This document shows positions 1 to 8,252 of a stretch of 56,071 nt of DNA, piece after piece. The position numbers were made by a program, and so were the translations under genes. The first letter of the stretch is position 1. Each line of letters starts with the position of its first letter. The DNA is taken from the NCBI GenBank assembly GCA_903885375.1, contig CAISIK010000069.1, forward strand, positions 1-56,071, written 5' to 3'. The stretch is from an uncultured Pseudomonadota bacterium. Lineage in GTDB: Bacteria > Myxococcota_A > UBA796 > SXON01. Under the pieces are notes generated by a model, which saw only the letters and a list, made by a program, of their open reading frames with translations, made no database searches and was not told where the DNA came from.

Positions 1-999
1 CATCGAGGCGGCGCGGGCGGCCTCGCCCGCCGCCCCCGCGCGCTCCCGCTCCACGCCCGCCTCGGCCGCCCGGGCCTGCGCCTCCGCGCCGGCCCTCCGC
101 GCGCGGATCGCCGCCACGTCGAGCGGCACCTCCACCTCGACCCCCACCATGAGCGCCATCTCGGGGTCCGCCCACATCGAGCTGTAGCCGGCCATCACGC
201 CGGCCATCGGGCGGCCTTCCGCCGCCGCCATCTGCCCCATCGCCGCCGCCATCCCGCCCTCGGCCTCGGCCGCGCGCACCGACGGCGAAGCCGCGGGCGC
301 CGCACCGAGGAGCACCGGCCCCGGGTCGGCCGGCAACGCCAGGTCGGCCGGTTCGGCCCCGCCCTCGAAGCGCGCCACCCCGGCGGCGAGGAGGGCGCGG
401 AGGTCGGCGGCGGCCCCGACGGCGCCGAGCTCATCGAGCTCCGCCACCGCCAGGCGCCCGCGGGCGGCCCACCGGAGGCGCTCCTCGGCCAGGAGCACCT
501 CCTCCATCTGGGCCATCACACGCTGGTCGGCGCGCAGGAGCCCGGCCGCCACCCGGCGCGCGACGGAGGCCTGGGCCTCGGCGAGCGTGTCGGCGTGGTG
601 GTCGAGCACGTGCGCCGCCTGCAGCACGGCCCACGCCTCGTCGAACAAGCGGCTGGCTCGCGCGGCCACCTCCACCTCGGCCATGTCCCCATCGGCCGCC
701 GCCATCTGCTCGGCGCTCCCGGCCGCACGCCCGGCCGCCGCCCGCATCGCGGGGGCCGGGAGCATCCAGCTCGCCCGCACATCCACCCCGGGCATGTGCG
801 TGGCGAGCGGCGCCCAGCCGGCTTCGAGCATCAGCGGCGCGAGCGCGGCCTCGCCACGGAGGCGGCCCGCCTCGGCGAGCGAGCCCCCCTCGGCGACCGT
901 GCGGAAGGAAGGTTCGGCCAGCACCGCGGCCACGACGGCGCCGCGATCGGGAAACCGGGTCGGAGGCGCCGCCATCGCGGACGCGAGTAAAAACCACAT
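1..999 (-). CDS. TolC-family outer membrane efflux protein, truncated by the window edge
   Basis: The frame is open from an ATG at 999 to the window start, giving 333 N-terminal residues. A short signal-peptide-like start (MWFLLASAMAAP) is followed by long, Ala/Glu/Arg-rich helical stretches and then a segment with small and hydrophobic residues ending in VEVEVPLDVAAIRARRAGAE. That is the usual layout of TolC/CusC-type outer membrane factors, in which a Pro-Leu-(Asp/Phe) turn precedes the second long hairpin. A good Shine-Dalgarno (GAGGTGA) lies about 4 nt before the start. It would form the outer membrane channel of an efflux pump; the pump and adaptor genes are presumably beyond the left edge. 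The small Cys-rich gene 68 bp upstream probably shares its transcript. The family call is by pattern only and the substrate is unknown. Confidence 0.7.
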   Translation of the reverse strand, partial: MWFLLASAMAAPPTRFPDRGAVVAAVLAEPSFRTVAEGGSLAEAGRLRGEAALAPLMLEAGWAPLATHMPGVDVRASWMLPAPAMRAAAGRAAGSAEQMAAADGDMAEVEVAARASRLFDEAWAVLQAAHVLDHHADTLAEAQASVARRVAAGLLRADQRVMAQMEEVLLAEERLRWAARGRLAVAELDELGAVGAAADLRALLAAGVARFEGGAEPADLALPADPGPVLLGAAPAASPSVRAAEAEGGMAAAMGQMAAAEGRPMAGVMAGYSSMWADPEMALMVGVEVEVPLDVAAIRARRAGAEAQARAAEAGVERERAGAAGEAARAASM

Positions 1000-1067
1000 G
1001 GTTCACCTCGGTAGAGCGGTTCGGCCGCGGCGGAACGCCGGCGGCGGACACACGTCGGGCCCGAGGA

Positions 1068-1439
1068 TCAGATCAGGAGCGTTCGAAGGCGCAGAAAGCG
1101 CGGGGTGGCGGGAGGGGCACGAGCCGCGTCGATCGCCGGGAAAACGGCGGGAGTCGCCGCTTCGGCGGCCTCGATGGACGCCACCGCCACCGGTGCGGGC
1201 GGGAGCGCCACGCGGAGCGCGAAGTGGGGCGAGGGCAGGTTCACGCCGGGGGCGGGCTGGGCATCGGACTGCGAGCGCGTGCAGCAGTCCTCGCCCATCT
1301 CGCCGCTACCGGGCGCGTGCTGGCAGGCGCAGACGCGCTGCTCGGCTTCCGCGAGGCACACCCAGGGCGCCGCCCACGCGCTGTGCACCGCCACGAGGGC
1401 GAGCAGGGCGGCGATGAGGTGAACGAGGCGGCGCTTCAC
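1068..1439 (-). CDS. Small secreted Cys-rich protein upstream of the efflux gene
   Basis: The protein has 123 residues and uses a GTG start. A clear signal peptide (KRRLVHLIAALLALVAVHSAWAA) is followed by a cysteine cluster at about residues 28-53 (CLAEAEQRVCACQ, then GEDCCTRSQ) and a Pro/Ala-rich tail ending in FLRLRTLLI. The spaced cysteines in an exported protein next to a TolC-type gene suggest a periplasmic metal-binding or accessory role in metal efflux, but I do not recognise a named family. It lies 68 bp upstream of the TolC-like gene on the same strand and is likely co-transcribed. A TACACT -10-like box sits 6 nt before the GTG, so its own transcript may be leaderless. Confidence 0.6.
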   Translation of the reverse strand: MKRRLVHLIAALLALVAVHSAWAAPWVCLAEAEQRVCACQHAPGSGEMGEDCCTRSQSDAQPAPGVNLPSPHFALRVALPPAPVAVASIEAAEAATPAVFPAIDAARAPPATPRFLRLRTLLI

Positions 1440-1445
1440 GGGGAC

Positions 1446-1451
1446 AGTGTA
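1446..1451 (-). promoter_or_regulatory. -10-like box TACACT just before the Cys-rich gene
   Basis: Read on the minus strand, TACACT lies 6 nt before the GTG at 1439. The same hexamer at the same spacing precedes the ATG at 8413. A TTGACG occurs further upstream, but at a long spacing of about 21 nt. Tentative leaderless promoter. Confidence 0.3.
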
Positions 1452-1556
1452 CTCCGAGCGCGGCGGCGTTGTCGTCAAGGTCGGTCTCTGGCGGGCCGGC
1501 GCGCCGCGACCGGCCGCGGCGCGGGCGCGGGCAGGGGCGCGCCGGTTCCTCCCCGG

Positions 1557-1585
1557 TTGACCCCCCTGCCCGGCGTGTGTACCTC
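1557..1585 (+). promoter_or_regulatory. Putative sigma-70 promoter of the glutaredoxin-like gene
   Basis: TTGACC (1557-1562) and TACCTC (1580-1585) are separated by exactly 17 nt. The -10 element ends 7 nt before the ATG at 1593, so transcription would begin at or next to the start codon. The -35 is close to consensus; the -10 is weak. Confidence 0.4.
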
Positions 1586-1592
1586 CGCGCGC

Positions 1593-1970
1593 ATGAACCC
1601 CACCCGACCCCCTTCGCCCCCCACCACCCCCGCCGTGGCGCTCGCGCAGGCCAGCAAACACGCCGACACCGTGCGCGAGGTGGCCGACACCGTGGGCCGC
1701 GAGGCCTTCGTGGTGGTGGGCATGGGCTGGAACCCCTCCGTGGGTCGCGCCCGCCGGCTCCTCGAGGCCGCGGGCCACCGCCACGCCTACCTCGGCTATG
1801 GCAACTACCTCGCCGGGTGGCGCAAACGCCTCGCGATCAAGCTGTGGAGCGGCTGGCCCACCTTTCCGCAGGTGTTCGTGCACGGGCGGCTGGTCGGCGG
1901 CGCGAGCGATCTGAAGCTGCTGATCGAGAGCGGCGAGCTGGCCAGGCTGGTGGCGGCGGGCCGGGCCTGA
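1593..1970 (+). CDS. Glutaredoxin-fold protein lacking both active-site cysteines
   Basis: The protein has 125 residues. The second half carries the glutaredoxin signature WPTFPQVFVHGRLVGG (about residues 84-99), which includes the cis-Pro loop (TFPQ) and the GG turn that hold glutathione, followed by the usual DLKLLIESGELARLV C-terminal helix. In monothiol and dithiol glutaredoxins a W-C-P-Y-C or C-G-F-S motif starts the first long helix. Here the aligned segment is GMGWNPSVGRARRLL, so both cysteine positions are replaced. The whole protein contains no cysteine. It therefore cannot do thiol-disulfide chemistry by the family mechanism; glutathione or partner binding is possible. A promoter lies just upstream and the gene stands alone between a divergent small gene and the monooxygenase lipoprotein. 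Confidence 0.8.
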   Translation: MNPTRPPSPPTTPAVALAQASKHADTVREVADTVGREAFVVVGMGWNPSVGRARRLLEAAGHRHAYLGYGNYLAGWRKRLAIKLWSGWPTFPQVFVHGRLVGGASDLKLLIESGELARLVAAGRA

Positions 1971-1989
1971 AGGCCACCCGCCATCGCGG

Positions 1990-2018
1990 TTGCCACCCTC
2001 TGCGTCCACAGGTATGGT
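1990..2018 (+). promoter_or_regulatory. Putative promoter of the cytochrome c/monooxygenase lipoprotein
   Basis: TTGCCA (1990-1995) and TATGGT (2013-2018) are spaced 17 nt apart, a good match to a housekeeping promoter. The likely transcription start is about 8 nt before the TTG at 2033, giving a very short leader. Confidence 0.5.
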
Positions 2019-2032
2019 CCCCGCGGGTCCCG

Positions 2033-3457
2033 TTGTCTTCCTTCCTTCGCCTCGCTCCCGCCGCCTCCCTGCTCGCGCTGAGTGTGCTCGCGGCGTGTGA
2101 TGATGAAGGGCCGGACACCGACTCGCCGGCCGACACCGCTCCCCCCGCCGTCACGTGGAACAACCGGGTGGGCCCGCTGGTGCTCGAGCGGTGCGCCGCC
2201 TGCCACCAGGACGGTCGCAACCCCCTCGTGCTCACCTCCTACGAGCAGTTCGTTGCGGTGGCCGAGCTCGCCTACGAGAAGATGGCGGGGAGCGAAAACG
2301 CCCCCTACGTGATGCCCCCCTGGCCGATCCCCGACTCCGACTCGTGCACCCCCCCGCAGCCCTGGCGGGATGATCCGCGCATCTCGCCGGCCGAGCTGGC
2401 CGATGTGCGCGCCTGGATCGATGCCGGCCTCCCGCTCGGCCCCGCGGAGGACCCGCTCGACACCCCGCCCCCGCTCGGCCTCACCGGCGAGCGCACCGAA
2501 GCCCTGCCGAGCGTGAACTACACCGTGCCGGTGCGCAGCGGCACTTCGGCCGACCATACGAAGTGCTTCAGCCTGCCGCTGGGCAGCCTCGAGGAGCCCG
2601 GCTGGATCGACGCGCTCTACCTCCAGGACCCCGGCCACATGATCCACCACGTCATCGTGGCCAGTGATCCGAACGGCAGCTCCGCCGCGCCCGACTCCCC
2701 GCCCGATGCGCCCGCCGAATGTACGCCCGACGCCGTCACCGACGGGCAGATGTTGTTCACCTGGATCTCCGACAACGGGCCCTTCGTGCTCCCCGCCGAC
2801 TCGGGCATGTACCTGCCGGCCGGCGGGCGCATCGTGCTCGCCATCCACTACCACAGCACCGACGTGGAGCAGTACGACAACACCCAGCTCATCGTCCGGT
2901 GGACCGACGGCAAGCCCCGCTACCGCGCGTGGATGGACCGTTTCGGGGGGGCCGACGATGGCCAGGCCGAGTGGTCGCCCGTGGGCTACCGCGGCGGCTG
3001 GGCCGACCCGCCGTTCTCCATCCCCGCCGACACCCCCGACCACTACGAGCAGTGGAACGAGAAGTGGGGCGCGCAGGACCGCGAGTCCGATGGCCAGGAC
3101 GAGGGTGACTTCGCCATCTGGTCGGTGTTCCCGCACATGCACTACGCCGGCAGCAACATCAAGATGCTGCTCACACACCCCAACGGCAAGGTGGACTGCC
3201 TCTCGCACATCGAGCAGTTCGACTTCGCCTGGCAGGCCACCTACCCCTACGACGCCCCGGTGGAGGCGCTCCCGCGTATCGGTCCCGACGACCAGATCGA
3301 GCTCCAGTGCCACTACAACAACACCATGGACAACGATCGCCTGCGCGAGGCCCTGCTCGAGGAGGGGGAGACCGGCACCTTCGACATGACGGTGGGCGAA
3401 GGCGCGCTCAAGGAGATGTGCGTGATGCACTTCGGGGCGCTCGCGATCGAGGAGTAG
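2033..3457 (+). CDS. Lipoprotein with cytochrome c motif and copper type II monooxygenase domains
   Basis: The first usable start in frame is TTG at 2033, giving 474 residues. A lipoprotein signal (LLALSVLAAC, Cys22) is followed by an acidic linker, then a class I heme c site CAACH at residues 54-58. The remainder resembles the two copper-binding halves of peptidylglycine/dopamine-beta monooxygenases. There is a His-His pair in HMIHHVIV (near 205), HYH in LAIHYHST (near 271), His-X-His in FPHMHYAG (near 368-370) and a Met-containing segment MCVMHF near the end. These match the CuA and CuB ligand pattern of the family. It is probably an outer-membrane-anchored, ascorbate- or electron-carrier-dependent copper monooxygenase whose own heme could supply electrons. 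The substrate is unknown. The domain assignment is by motif. Confidence 0.8.
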   Translation: MSSFLRLAPAASLLALSVLAACDDEGPDTDSPADTAPPAVTWNNRVGPLVLERCAACHQDGRNPLVLTSYEQFVAVAELAYEKMAGSENAPYVMPPWPIPDSDSCTPPQPWRDDPRISPAELADVRAWIDAGLPLGPAEDPLDTPPPLGLTGERTEALPSVNYTVPVRSGTSADHTKCFSLPLGSLEEPGWIDALYLQDPGHMIHHVIVASDPNGSSAAPDSPPDAPAECTPDAVTDGQMLFTWISDNGPFVLPADSGMYLPAGGRIVLAIHYHSTDVEQYDNTQLIVRWTDGKPRYRAWMDRFGGADDGQAEWSPVGYRGGWADPPFSIPADTPDHYEQWNEKWGAQDRESDGQDEGDFAIWSVFPHMHYAGSNIKMLLTHPNGKVDCLSHIEQFDFAWQATYPYDAPVEALPRIGPDDQIELQCHYNNTMDNDRLREALLEEGETGTFDMTVGEGALKEMCVMHFGALAIEE

Positions 3458-3547
3458 GGGCCGGCGCCGATGAGAGATGGGTGAGAGGTTCGGACGGGCA
3501 GGGCCAGGGGTAGGGTTGGGCTCCACCCCGACCCCGAGAGGCTTCCC

Positions 3548-5185
3548 ATGATCCTGTACCGCCCCACCTTGTGTGCCCTTGCCCTGAGTGTGGGCGTGCC
3601 GCTGGCGGGTGGAGCGAAGGCGGAGGCGGGGGGGCGCCTGATCTTCGGCGTCAACCAGAACGAATCGAGCAGTCGCGTGGACGTGCTCGCCTCCGGGGAA
3701 AAGACGCGCGTAAAGTTCGGACAGTGCTGGGTTTTCGCGTCTGTCGGCAGCTCGTTGGCGCCGGATGGAACCGGCACCAGCGCCACCGCCAGCATCACCT
3801 CCGACGCGGGCAGCGAAGACGTCACCCTCGCGGAGTCCAACGCCTGGCTCCACGGCGCCGCCACGCTCAAGGCGCTGCCGAAGACGGACGCCACGCTCGC
3901 GCTCACCCTCTACGACAAGGCCAGCGCCTCGTTCGTGTCGTTCTCCGGCACGCTCACCACGAACGGCGTGGTGACGTTGACGGCGGACGCCACGAAGGAC
4001 ACGAGCACCGACGTAGAGGTGCTGGCGGGCGAAGTCTTCGCGGCCACGAGCGGCTACGAGCTCACGGTCGACCTCGCGGGCGCCGACACGTACGAGGTGG
4101 CCTACGGAACCTTCGTGGTGACGGAAGGCAAGACCGAGACGAAGGCGGAGATCGGTTGGGACGCGACCGGCTCCGTCTGGGACGGGGACCTCACCCTCGA
4201 ACACGAAGGCGTCATCGAAACCAAGGTGACGACGTACGACTCGGCCGGCAAGAAGCTCGAATCCTCGAAGTCGAAGCTTGGGGAGGCGTGGAGCGACGAC
4301 GGCGAAGGGATCAACGTCCTGGCCACGGACGAAGACCCGCTCACGGTGGTGGGGATGCTCGGCCGTCGCGTCGACATCCTGCCGGATGGCAGGGTGCTGT
4401 ACGTCGCCTCGCGGCTGGCCATCGTCTCCGAGGGCTGGACGTCGACCACCGTTCCCGCTTCCGCGAAGGTGGAGCTCACCGGCGGGAGCACGATCACCAT
4501 CCCGGTGAACAGCTACCAGCGCAAGGGCGGGCTCTGCATGCTGTCCGGCCTGGTGCGCAGCTCCCGGATGCTCGTCACCCATGGCGGCACGACCATCTAC
4601 GACTCCAGCGTCACCGACCTCGGCGAGCGCTCGTGCACCGACGGCACGTGTGCCACCTTCGTGGAGGATGAAGACGGCGACTACGCCCTCTCCGTCAGCG
4701 AGTACGGCCTCGACGCCCTGAAGCTCGCCGACACCGTCGAGCTCACCCTCACCACCTACGACAAGTCGGGCGTGAAGGAGAGCTCGGAGGGCGTCGAGAT
4801 CGAGTTCGAGGACGACGTCTCCGCGGTGTTCGCCAACGACGTCAGCTTCACCGAGGACCCGGTCGGCCTCGACCTGTCTGGCAAGGTGAGCCTGCTCAGC
4901 GCCGCGGACAGCAAGGGCAAGGAGAAGACGCTCGCCAAGGGCAAGTTCTACGGCAGCCTCTCGCGCGATGGGGATGGCGACCTCGGCCTTGCGGGCGCCG
5001 ACAAGGACGTGGTGTCCTCGAAGGGCAGCATCGTCAAGGCGGGCAGCGCCGTGGCCTTCGAGCTCACCGACACCGACAAGGACGGCGTGATCAGCGGCCC
5101 GCCGCTCGCCCCGAAGGACGCGCCGGGCGGCAAGAAAGGCAAGAACAGCCACAACTGGAGCCTGGAGGAGAACAAGGGCGCGTAA
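3548..5185 (+). CDS. Secreted repeat protein of unknown function
   Basis: The protein has 545 residues, starting at an ATG preceded by GAGAGG. An N-terminal signal peptide (CALALSVGVPLAGGAKAEAGG) targets export. The body is beta-rich with no catalytic motif that I recognise. A degenerate module recurs at least three times: LALTLYDKASASFVSFSG, then VTTYDSAGKKLESSKSK, then LTTYDKSGVKESSEG. In each, an alternating hydrophobic strand ends in TYD/LYD followed by a Lys/Ser turn. The tail is Lys-rich (GGKKGKNSHNWSLEENKGA). It is probably an extracellular or surface beta-repeat protein. It is followed by a cluster of hairpins that separates it from the convergent transhydrogenase operon. Confidence 0.6.
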   Translation: MILYRPTLCALALSVGVPLAGGAKAEAGGRLIFGVNQNESSSRVDVLASGEKTRVKFGQCWVFASVGSSLAPDGTGTSATASITSDAGSEDVTLAESNAWLHGAATLKALPKTDATLALTLYDKASASFVSFSGTLTTNGVVTLTADATKDTSTDVEVLAGEVFAATSGYELTVDLAGADTYEVAYGTFVVTEGKTETKAEIGWDATGSVWDGDLTLEHEGVIETKVTTYDSAGKKLESSKSKLGEAWSDDGEGINVLATDEDPLTVVGMLGRRVDILPDGRVLYVASRLAIVSEGWTSTTVPASAKVELTGGSTITIPVNSYQRKGGLCMLSGLVRSSRMLVTHGGTTIYDSSVTDLGERSCTDGTCATFVEDEDGDYALSVSEYGLDALKLADTVELTLTTYDKSGVKESSEGVEIEFEDDVSAVFANDVSFTEDPVGLDLSGKVSLLSAADSKGKEKTLAKGKFYGSLSRDGDGDLGLAGADKDVVSSKGSIVKAGSAVAFELTDTDKDGVISGPPLAPKDAPGGKKGKNSHNWSLEENKGA

Positions 5186-5219
5186 GGTGCCCCCCGCGAC
5201 CGGCAACCCCGATGGCGCC

Positions 5220-5277
5220 GCGATCGGCAGCGATCGCGCGCCCCCAGGGGGCGGGTCGGCTCCCCCAGGTGGGGGAG
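5220..5277. repeat. Tandem palindromes in the 5186-5400 spacer
   Basis: Three short inverted repeats follow each other: GCGATC with GATCGC (5220-5237), CGCCCCC with GGGGGCG (5239-5253) and CTCCCCC with GGGGGAG (5260-5277). Together with the two larger hairpins downstream they fill the spacer between convergent genes. No coding potential is evident here. Confidence 0.6.
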
Positions 5278-5284
5278 AGGCGCT

Positions 5285-5314
5285 CGCCGGGCGGGTTATC
5301 GAACCCGCCCGGCG
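5285..5314. terminator. Perfect 13-bp stem with tetraloop between convergent genes
   Basis: C-GCCGGGCGGGTT (5285-5297), loop ATCG (5298-5301) and AACCCGCCCGGC-G (5302-5314) pair without mismatch. The position between the ends of two convergent genes suggests a bidirectional terminator. There is no U-run, so Rho-independent termination is not certain. Confidence 0.5.
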
Positions 5315-5362
5315 CCGCAGGCCGGAAAGCGAAGCTTGGAGGCCGAAGGGCAGGCGCCGGCA

Positions 5363-5391
5363 GGGGGAGGACGCGGCGAGCGTCCTCCCCC
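5363..5391. terminator. Perfect 12-bp stem next to the pntB stop
   Basis: GGGGGAGGACGC (5363-5374), loop GGCGA (5375-5379) and GCGTCCTCCCCC (5380-5391) form a perfect hairpin ending 9 bp from the pntB stop codon. It would lie in the 3' end of the pntA-pntB transcript. No poly-U tail is visible. Confidence 0.5.
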
Positions 5392-5400
5392 CTCTGCAAG

Positions 5401-6810
5401 TCAATGGTGCGCGCCGCCCTTGACCGCCGCCACGAGCGACTCGACCATCTTGCGCGCATCGCCGAACAACATGAGCGTGTTGTCCTTGTAGTACAACGGG
5501 TTGTCGATGCCGGCAAAACCGGGGTTCAGCGAGCGCTTGATGGCCACGACCGTCTGGGCGCGCCACACCTCGAGCACCGGCATGCCGGCGAGCGCCGACT
5601 TGGGGTTCTCCAGCGCGTCGGGGTTGACGATGTCGTTGGCGCCGAGCACGAGGACCACGTCGGTATCGACCATGTCGGCGTTGATCTCGTCCATCTCGAA
5701 CACGATCGGGTAGGGCACGTTCGCTTCGGCGAGGAGCACGTTCATGTGCCCGGGGAGGCGGCCGGCCACCGGGTGGATGGCGAAGCGCACGGTGGTGCCC
5801 TTCTTCTGGAGGAGCTCGGTGAGCTCGCGAACGCTGTGCTGGGCCTGCGCCACGGCCATGCCGTAGCCGGGGACCATCACGACCGAGCGGGCGCCCAACA
5901 GGAGCTCGGCCACATCCTCCGGTCCGGCCCGGTTCACGCCCTTGGCGGAGAGCGCCTCGGCGCGCTCGTCGGGCCCGCTGGCCTCGGCGCCGAAGCCGCC
6001 GAGGATGACGCTCACGAACGAACGGTTCATCGCCTTGCACATGATGTAGCTGAGGATGGCACCCGAGCTGCCCACCAGCGCACCGACGATGATGAGCAGG
6101 TCGTTGGCGAGGAGGAAGCCCGTGGCCGAGGCCGCCCAGCCCGAGTAGCTGTTGAGCATCGACACCACCACGGGCATGTCGGCGCCGCCGATGCCCATGA
6201 CGAGCAGCACGCCGAGGAGCCCGAAGAGCACGAGCGCCAGGTAGAGCGGGAGCGCGGCCTGCGTGGCCACGAACCAGCCGCCGAGCGCGAGCGTGGCGAG
6301 GAGCAGGATCAGGTTCACGCCGTGGCGGAAGGGGAAGACCAGCGCCTTGCTGCGGATGAGCTCCTTGAGCTTGCCGAAGGCCACGATCGACCCGGTGAAG
6401 GTGAGCGAGCCGATGATCACGCCGAGGAAACACTCCACGAGGTGGACGACCCGCGCCAGATCGAGGTCGCCCACGGGGTGCGCGAGGAAGCCGGCGAGGC
6501 CCACGAGCACCGCGCCCGCGCCCACGAAGCTGTGGAGCACGGCCACGAGCTCGGGCATCGAGGTCATCTGCACGCGCGAGGCGAGCACCGAGCCGATGGC
6601 GCCACCCGCCACCAGCGCCACGGCGGCCACGCCGAGCGAGCCGGTGTCGACCTGGCCGTCGAGCACGAGCCCCACGACCGCGGCGGCCAACGCGAGCGCC
6701 ATGCCCAGCACGCCGAGCTGGTTGCCGCGACGCGCCGAGGAGGGGGCGCTCAGGCCGCCGAGGGACAGCACGAAACACACGCCCGCCGCGAGGTAGATCA
6801 GCGCAATCAT
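5401..6810 (-). CDS. pntB: NAD(P) transhydrogenase subunit beta
   Basis: The protein has 469 residues, the usual length. The N-terminal half holds multiple membrane helices of domain II. The C-terminal soluble domain III binds NADP(H) and shows typical blocks: VVMVPGYGMAVAQAQHSVR, then FAIHPVAGRLPGHMNVLLAE, then LVLGANDIVNPDALENPKS, ending in the GFAGIDNPLYYKDNTLMLFG region. The complex uses the proton gradient to drive hydride transfer from NADH to NADP+, supplying NADPH for biosynthesis and redox defence. The ATG follows the stop codon of pntAB directly, so the three genes form a tightly coupled operon read towards lower coordinates. It ends in strong hairpins. Confidence 0.95.
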   Translation of the reverse strand: MIALIYLAAGVCFVLSLGGLSAPSSARRGNQLGVLGMALALAAAVVGLVLDGQVDTGSLGVAAVALVAGGAIGSVLASRVQMTSMPELVAVLHSFVGAGAVLVGLAGFLAHPVGDLDLARVVHLVECFLGVIIGSLTFTGSIVAFGKLKELIRSKALVFPFRHGVNLILLLATLALGGWFVATQAALPLYLALVLFGLLGVLLVMGIGGADMPVVVSMLNSYSGWAASATGFLLANDLLIIVGALVGSSGAILSYIMCKAMNRSFVSVILGGFGAEASGPDERAEALSAKGVNRAGPEDVAELLLGARSVVMVPGYGMAVAQAQHSVRELTELLQKKGTTVRFAIHPVAGRLPGHMNVLLAEANVPYPIVFEMDEINADMVDTDVVLVLGANDIVNPDALENPKSALAGMPVLEVWRAQTVVAIKRSLNPGFAGIDNPLYYKDNTLMLFGDARKMVESLVAAVKGGAHH

Positions 6811-7098
6811 CTACTTCTTCCTGAACATGCCGAGCATGCGGTGGGTCACGAGAAAGCCGCCGGCCACGTTGATGCTGGCCACGAAGATGGCCACGGCCGA
6901 GAGCAGGGTGGCCGGGGAGCTCCAGGAGTCGCCCAGCGTGAGCAGCGCGCCCACCACGATGATGCCGCTGATGGCGTTGGTCACGCTCATGAGCGGGGTG
7001 TGGAGCGCGGGGGTGACCTTCCAGACCACCTGGTAGCCCACGAAACAGGCCAGCACGAACACCGTGAGCTGGCTGACGAAGTCGGGTTGCGGTTCCAT
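6811..7098 (-). CDS. pntAB: NAD(P) transhydrogenase subunit alpha, membrane part
   Basis: The protein has 95 residues. It corresponds to the transmembrane segment of the alpha subunit, here a separate polypeptide as in the three-subunit enzymes known from Rhodospirillum. Three or four hydrophobic helices are visible ([51 protein letters not shown]), followed by the conserved [11 protein letters not shown] end. It contributes to the proton channel together with PntB. Its ATG shares one base with the TGA of pntAA (TGATG), so translation is probably coupled. Confidence 0.93.
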   Translation of the reverse strand: MEPQPDFVSQLTVFVLACFVGYQVVWKVTPALHTPLMSVTNAISGIIVVGALLTLGDSWSSPATLLSAVAIFVASINVAGGFLVTHRMLGMFRKK

Positions 7099-8252
7099 CA
7101 GTTGGCTCCGGGGCTGGGGAGGCTGGCCTGCGGGCGCATCGCTTCGACCCGCGCTTCGCCGGCGTGCATGATGGCCACGCCGCTGGTGATCTCGTCGGCG
7201 AGGTCGAGCACGTAGCCCTGCTTGCCGTGGAAGTGGGTGAGCAGGTTCAGCACGTTGCGGGCGTAGAGCCGGCTCGCATCGAAGGGCATGCGCGCCGCGA
7301 GGTTGGTGTACCCGAGCACCCATACGCCGTTGACCTGGATGGCGGCGCCCCGCTCGCTGCAGGCCACGTTGCCGCCGCCTTCCACCGCGAGGTCCACCAC
7401 CACGCTGCCGGGCTTCATCGCCCGCACGGTGTCCGTTTCGATGAGGCGCGGGGCGGTGCGCCCGCCGATGAGCGCCGTCGTGATGACGATGTCGGAGCTG
7501 ACGGCCGTGTTGTGGAGCAGCGCCTTGATCTTCTCGGTCTGTTCGGCGGTGGCGGCGCGGGCGTAGCCCCCCTTGTCCTCGGCCGAAGCGTCAAGCTCGA
7601 TCTCGAGGAACTCGCCGCCGACGCTCTTCACCTGGTCCTTCACGGCCGGCCGGGTGTCGAAGGCCTTCACCACCGCGCCGAGCCGCTTGGCCGTGGCGAT
7701 CGCGGAGAGCCCCGCCACACCCGCGCCCACCACGAGCACTTGCGCCGGCGGGATGCGCCCGGCGGCGGTCATGAGCATCGGCAGGTAGCGAGGAAAGAGC
7801 TGGGCAGCTTCGAGCACGGCCCGGTACCCCGCGATGTTGGCCATCGAGGAGAGGGCGTCCATGTTCTGGGCGCGGGAGATGCGCGGCACGGCCTCCATGG
7901 CGAGCACGGTGATGCGCTTGCGGGCAAGGCTGGCGAGGAGCTCCTCATCATCGCCGGGGTACACAAAGCTGAGCAGGGTGCTACCGTCGGCGAGGCGTTC
8001 CACCTCGTGACCATCGGCCCGCGGCTGGGGGCGCTGCACCTTCAGGACCAGCTCGGCGGCCCAGGCGTTGTCGCCATCCACGAGGTGGGCGCCCGCCGCG
8101 GCGAAGTCGGCGTCGGGGATGGAGCTGGCCAGGCCGGCCCCCCGCTCCACGAGCACCTCGTGCCCCTTGTCGGCGAGCTTCTTGACCGTCTCGGGCGTAG
8201 CGGCCACGCGGCGCTCGTCGGACCGCGTCTCCCTGGGAACTCCGATGCGCAT
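7098..8252 (-). CDS. pntAA: NAD(P) transhydrogenase subunit alpha, NAD(H)-binding part
   Basis: I start it at the ATG encoding MRIGVPRE (384 residues) because the alanine dehydrogenase/transhydrogenase N-terminal domain begins with exactly this motif. An earlier in-frame ATG would only add an unrelated stretch. Characteristic segments are [27 protein letters not shown], the Rossmann motif [38 protein letters not shown] and [17 protein letters not shown]. It is the soluble domain I, which binds NADH in the cytoplasm and passes hydride to domain III in PntB. It is the first gene of the operon. Confidence 0.93.
   Translation of the reverse strand: MRIGVPRETRSDERRVAATPETVKKLADKGHEVLVERGAGLASSIPDADFAAAGAHLVDGDNAWAAELVLKVQRPQPRADGHEVERLADGSTLLSFVYPGDDEELLASLARKRITVLAMEAVPRISRAQNMDALSSMANIAGYRAVLEAAQLFPRYLPMLMTAAGRIPPAQVLVVGAGVAGLSAIATAKRLGAVVKAFDTRPAVKDQVKSVGGEFLEIELDASAEDKGGYARAATAEQTEKIKALLHNTAVSSDIVITTALIGGRTAPRLIETDTVRAMKPGSVVVDLAVEGGGNVACSERGAAIQVNGVWVLGYTNLAARMPFDASRLYARNVLNLLTHFHGKQGYVLDLADEITSGVAIMHAGEARVEAMRPQASLPSPGAN

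Noticed and set aside
1805..6778. Minus-strand open frame of 1657 codons
   Set aside because: It lies antisense to well-supported genes and overlaps pntB in another frame. Its translation is Arg/Gly/His-rich with no domains, typical of GC-rich shadow frames.
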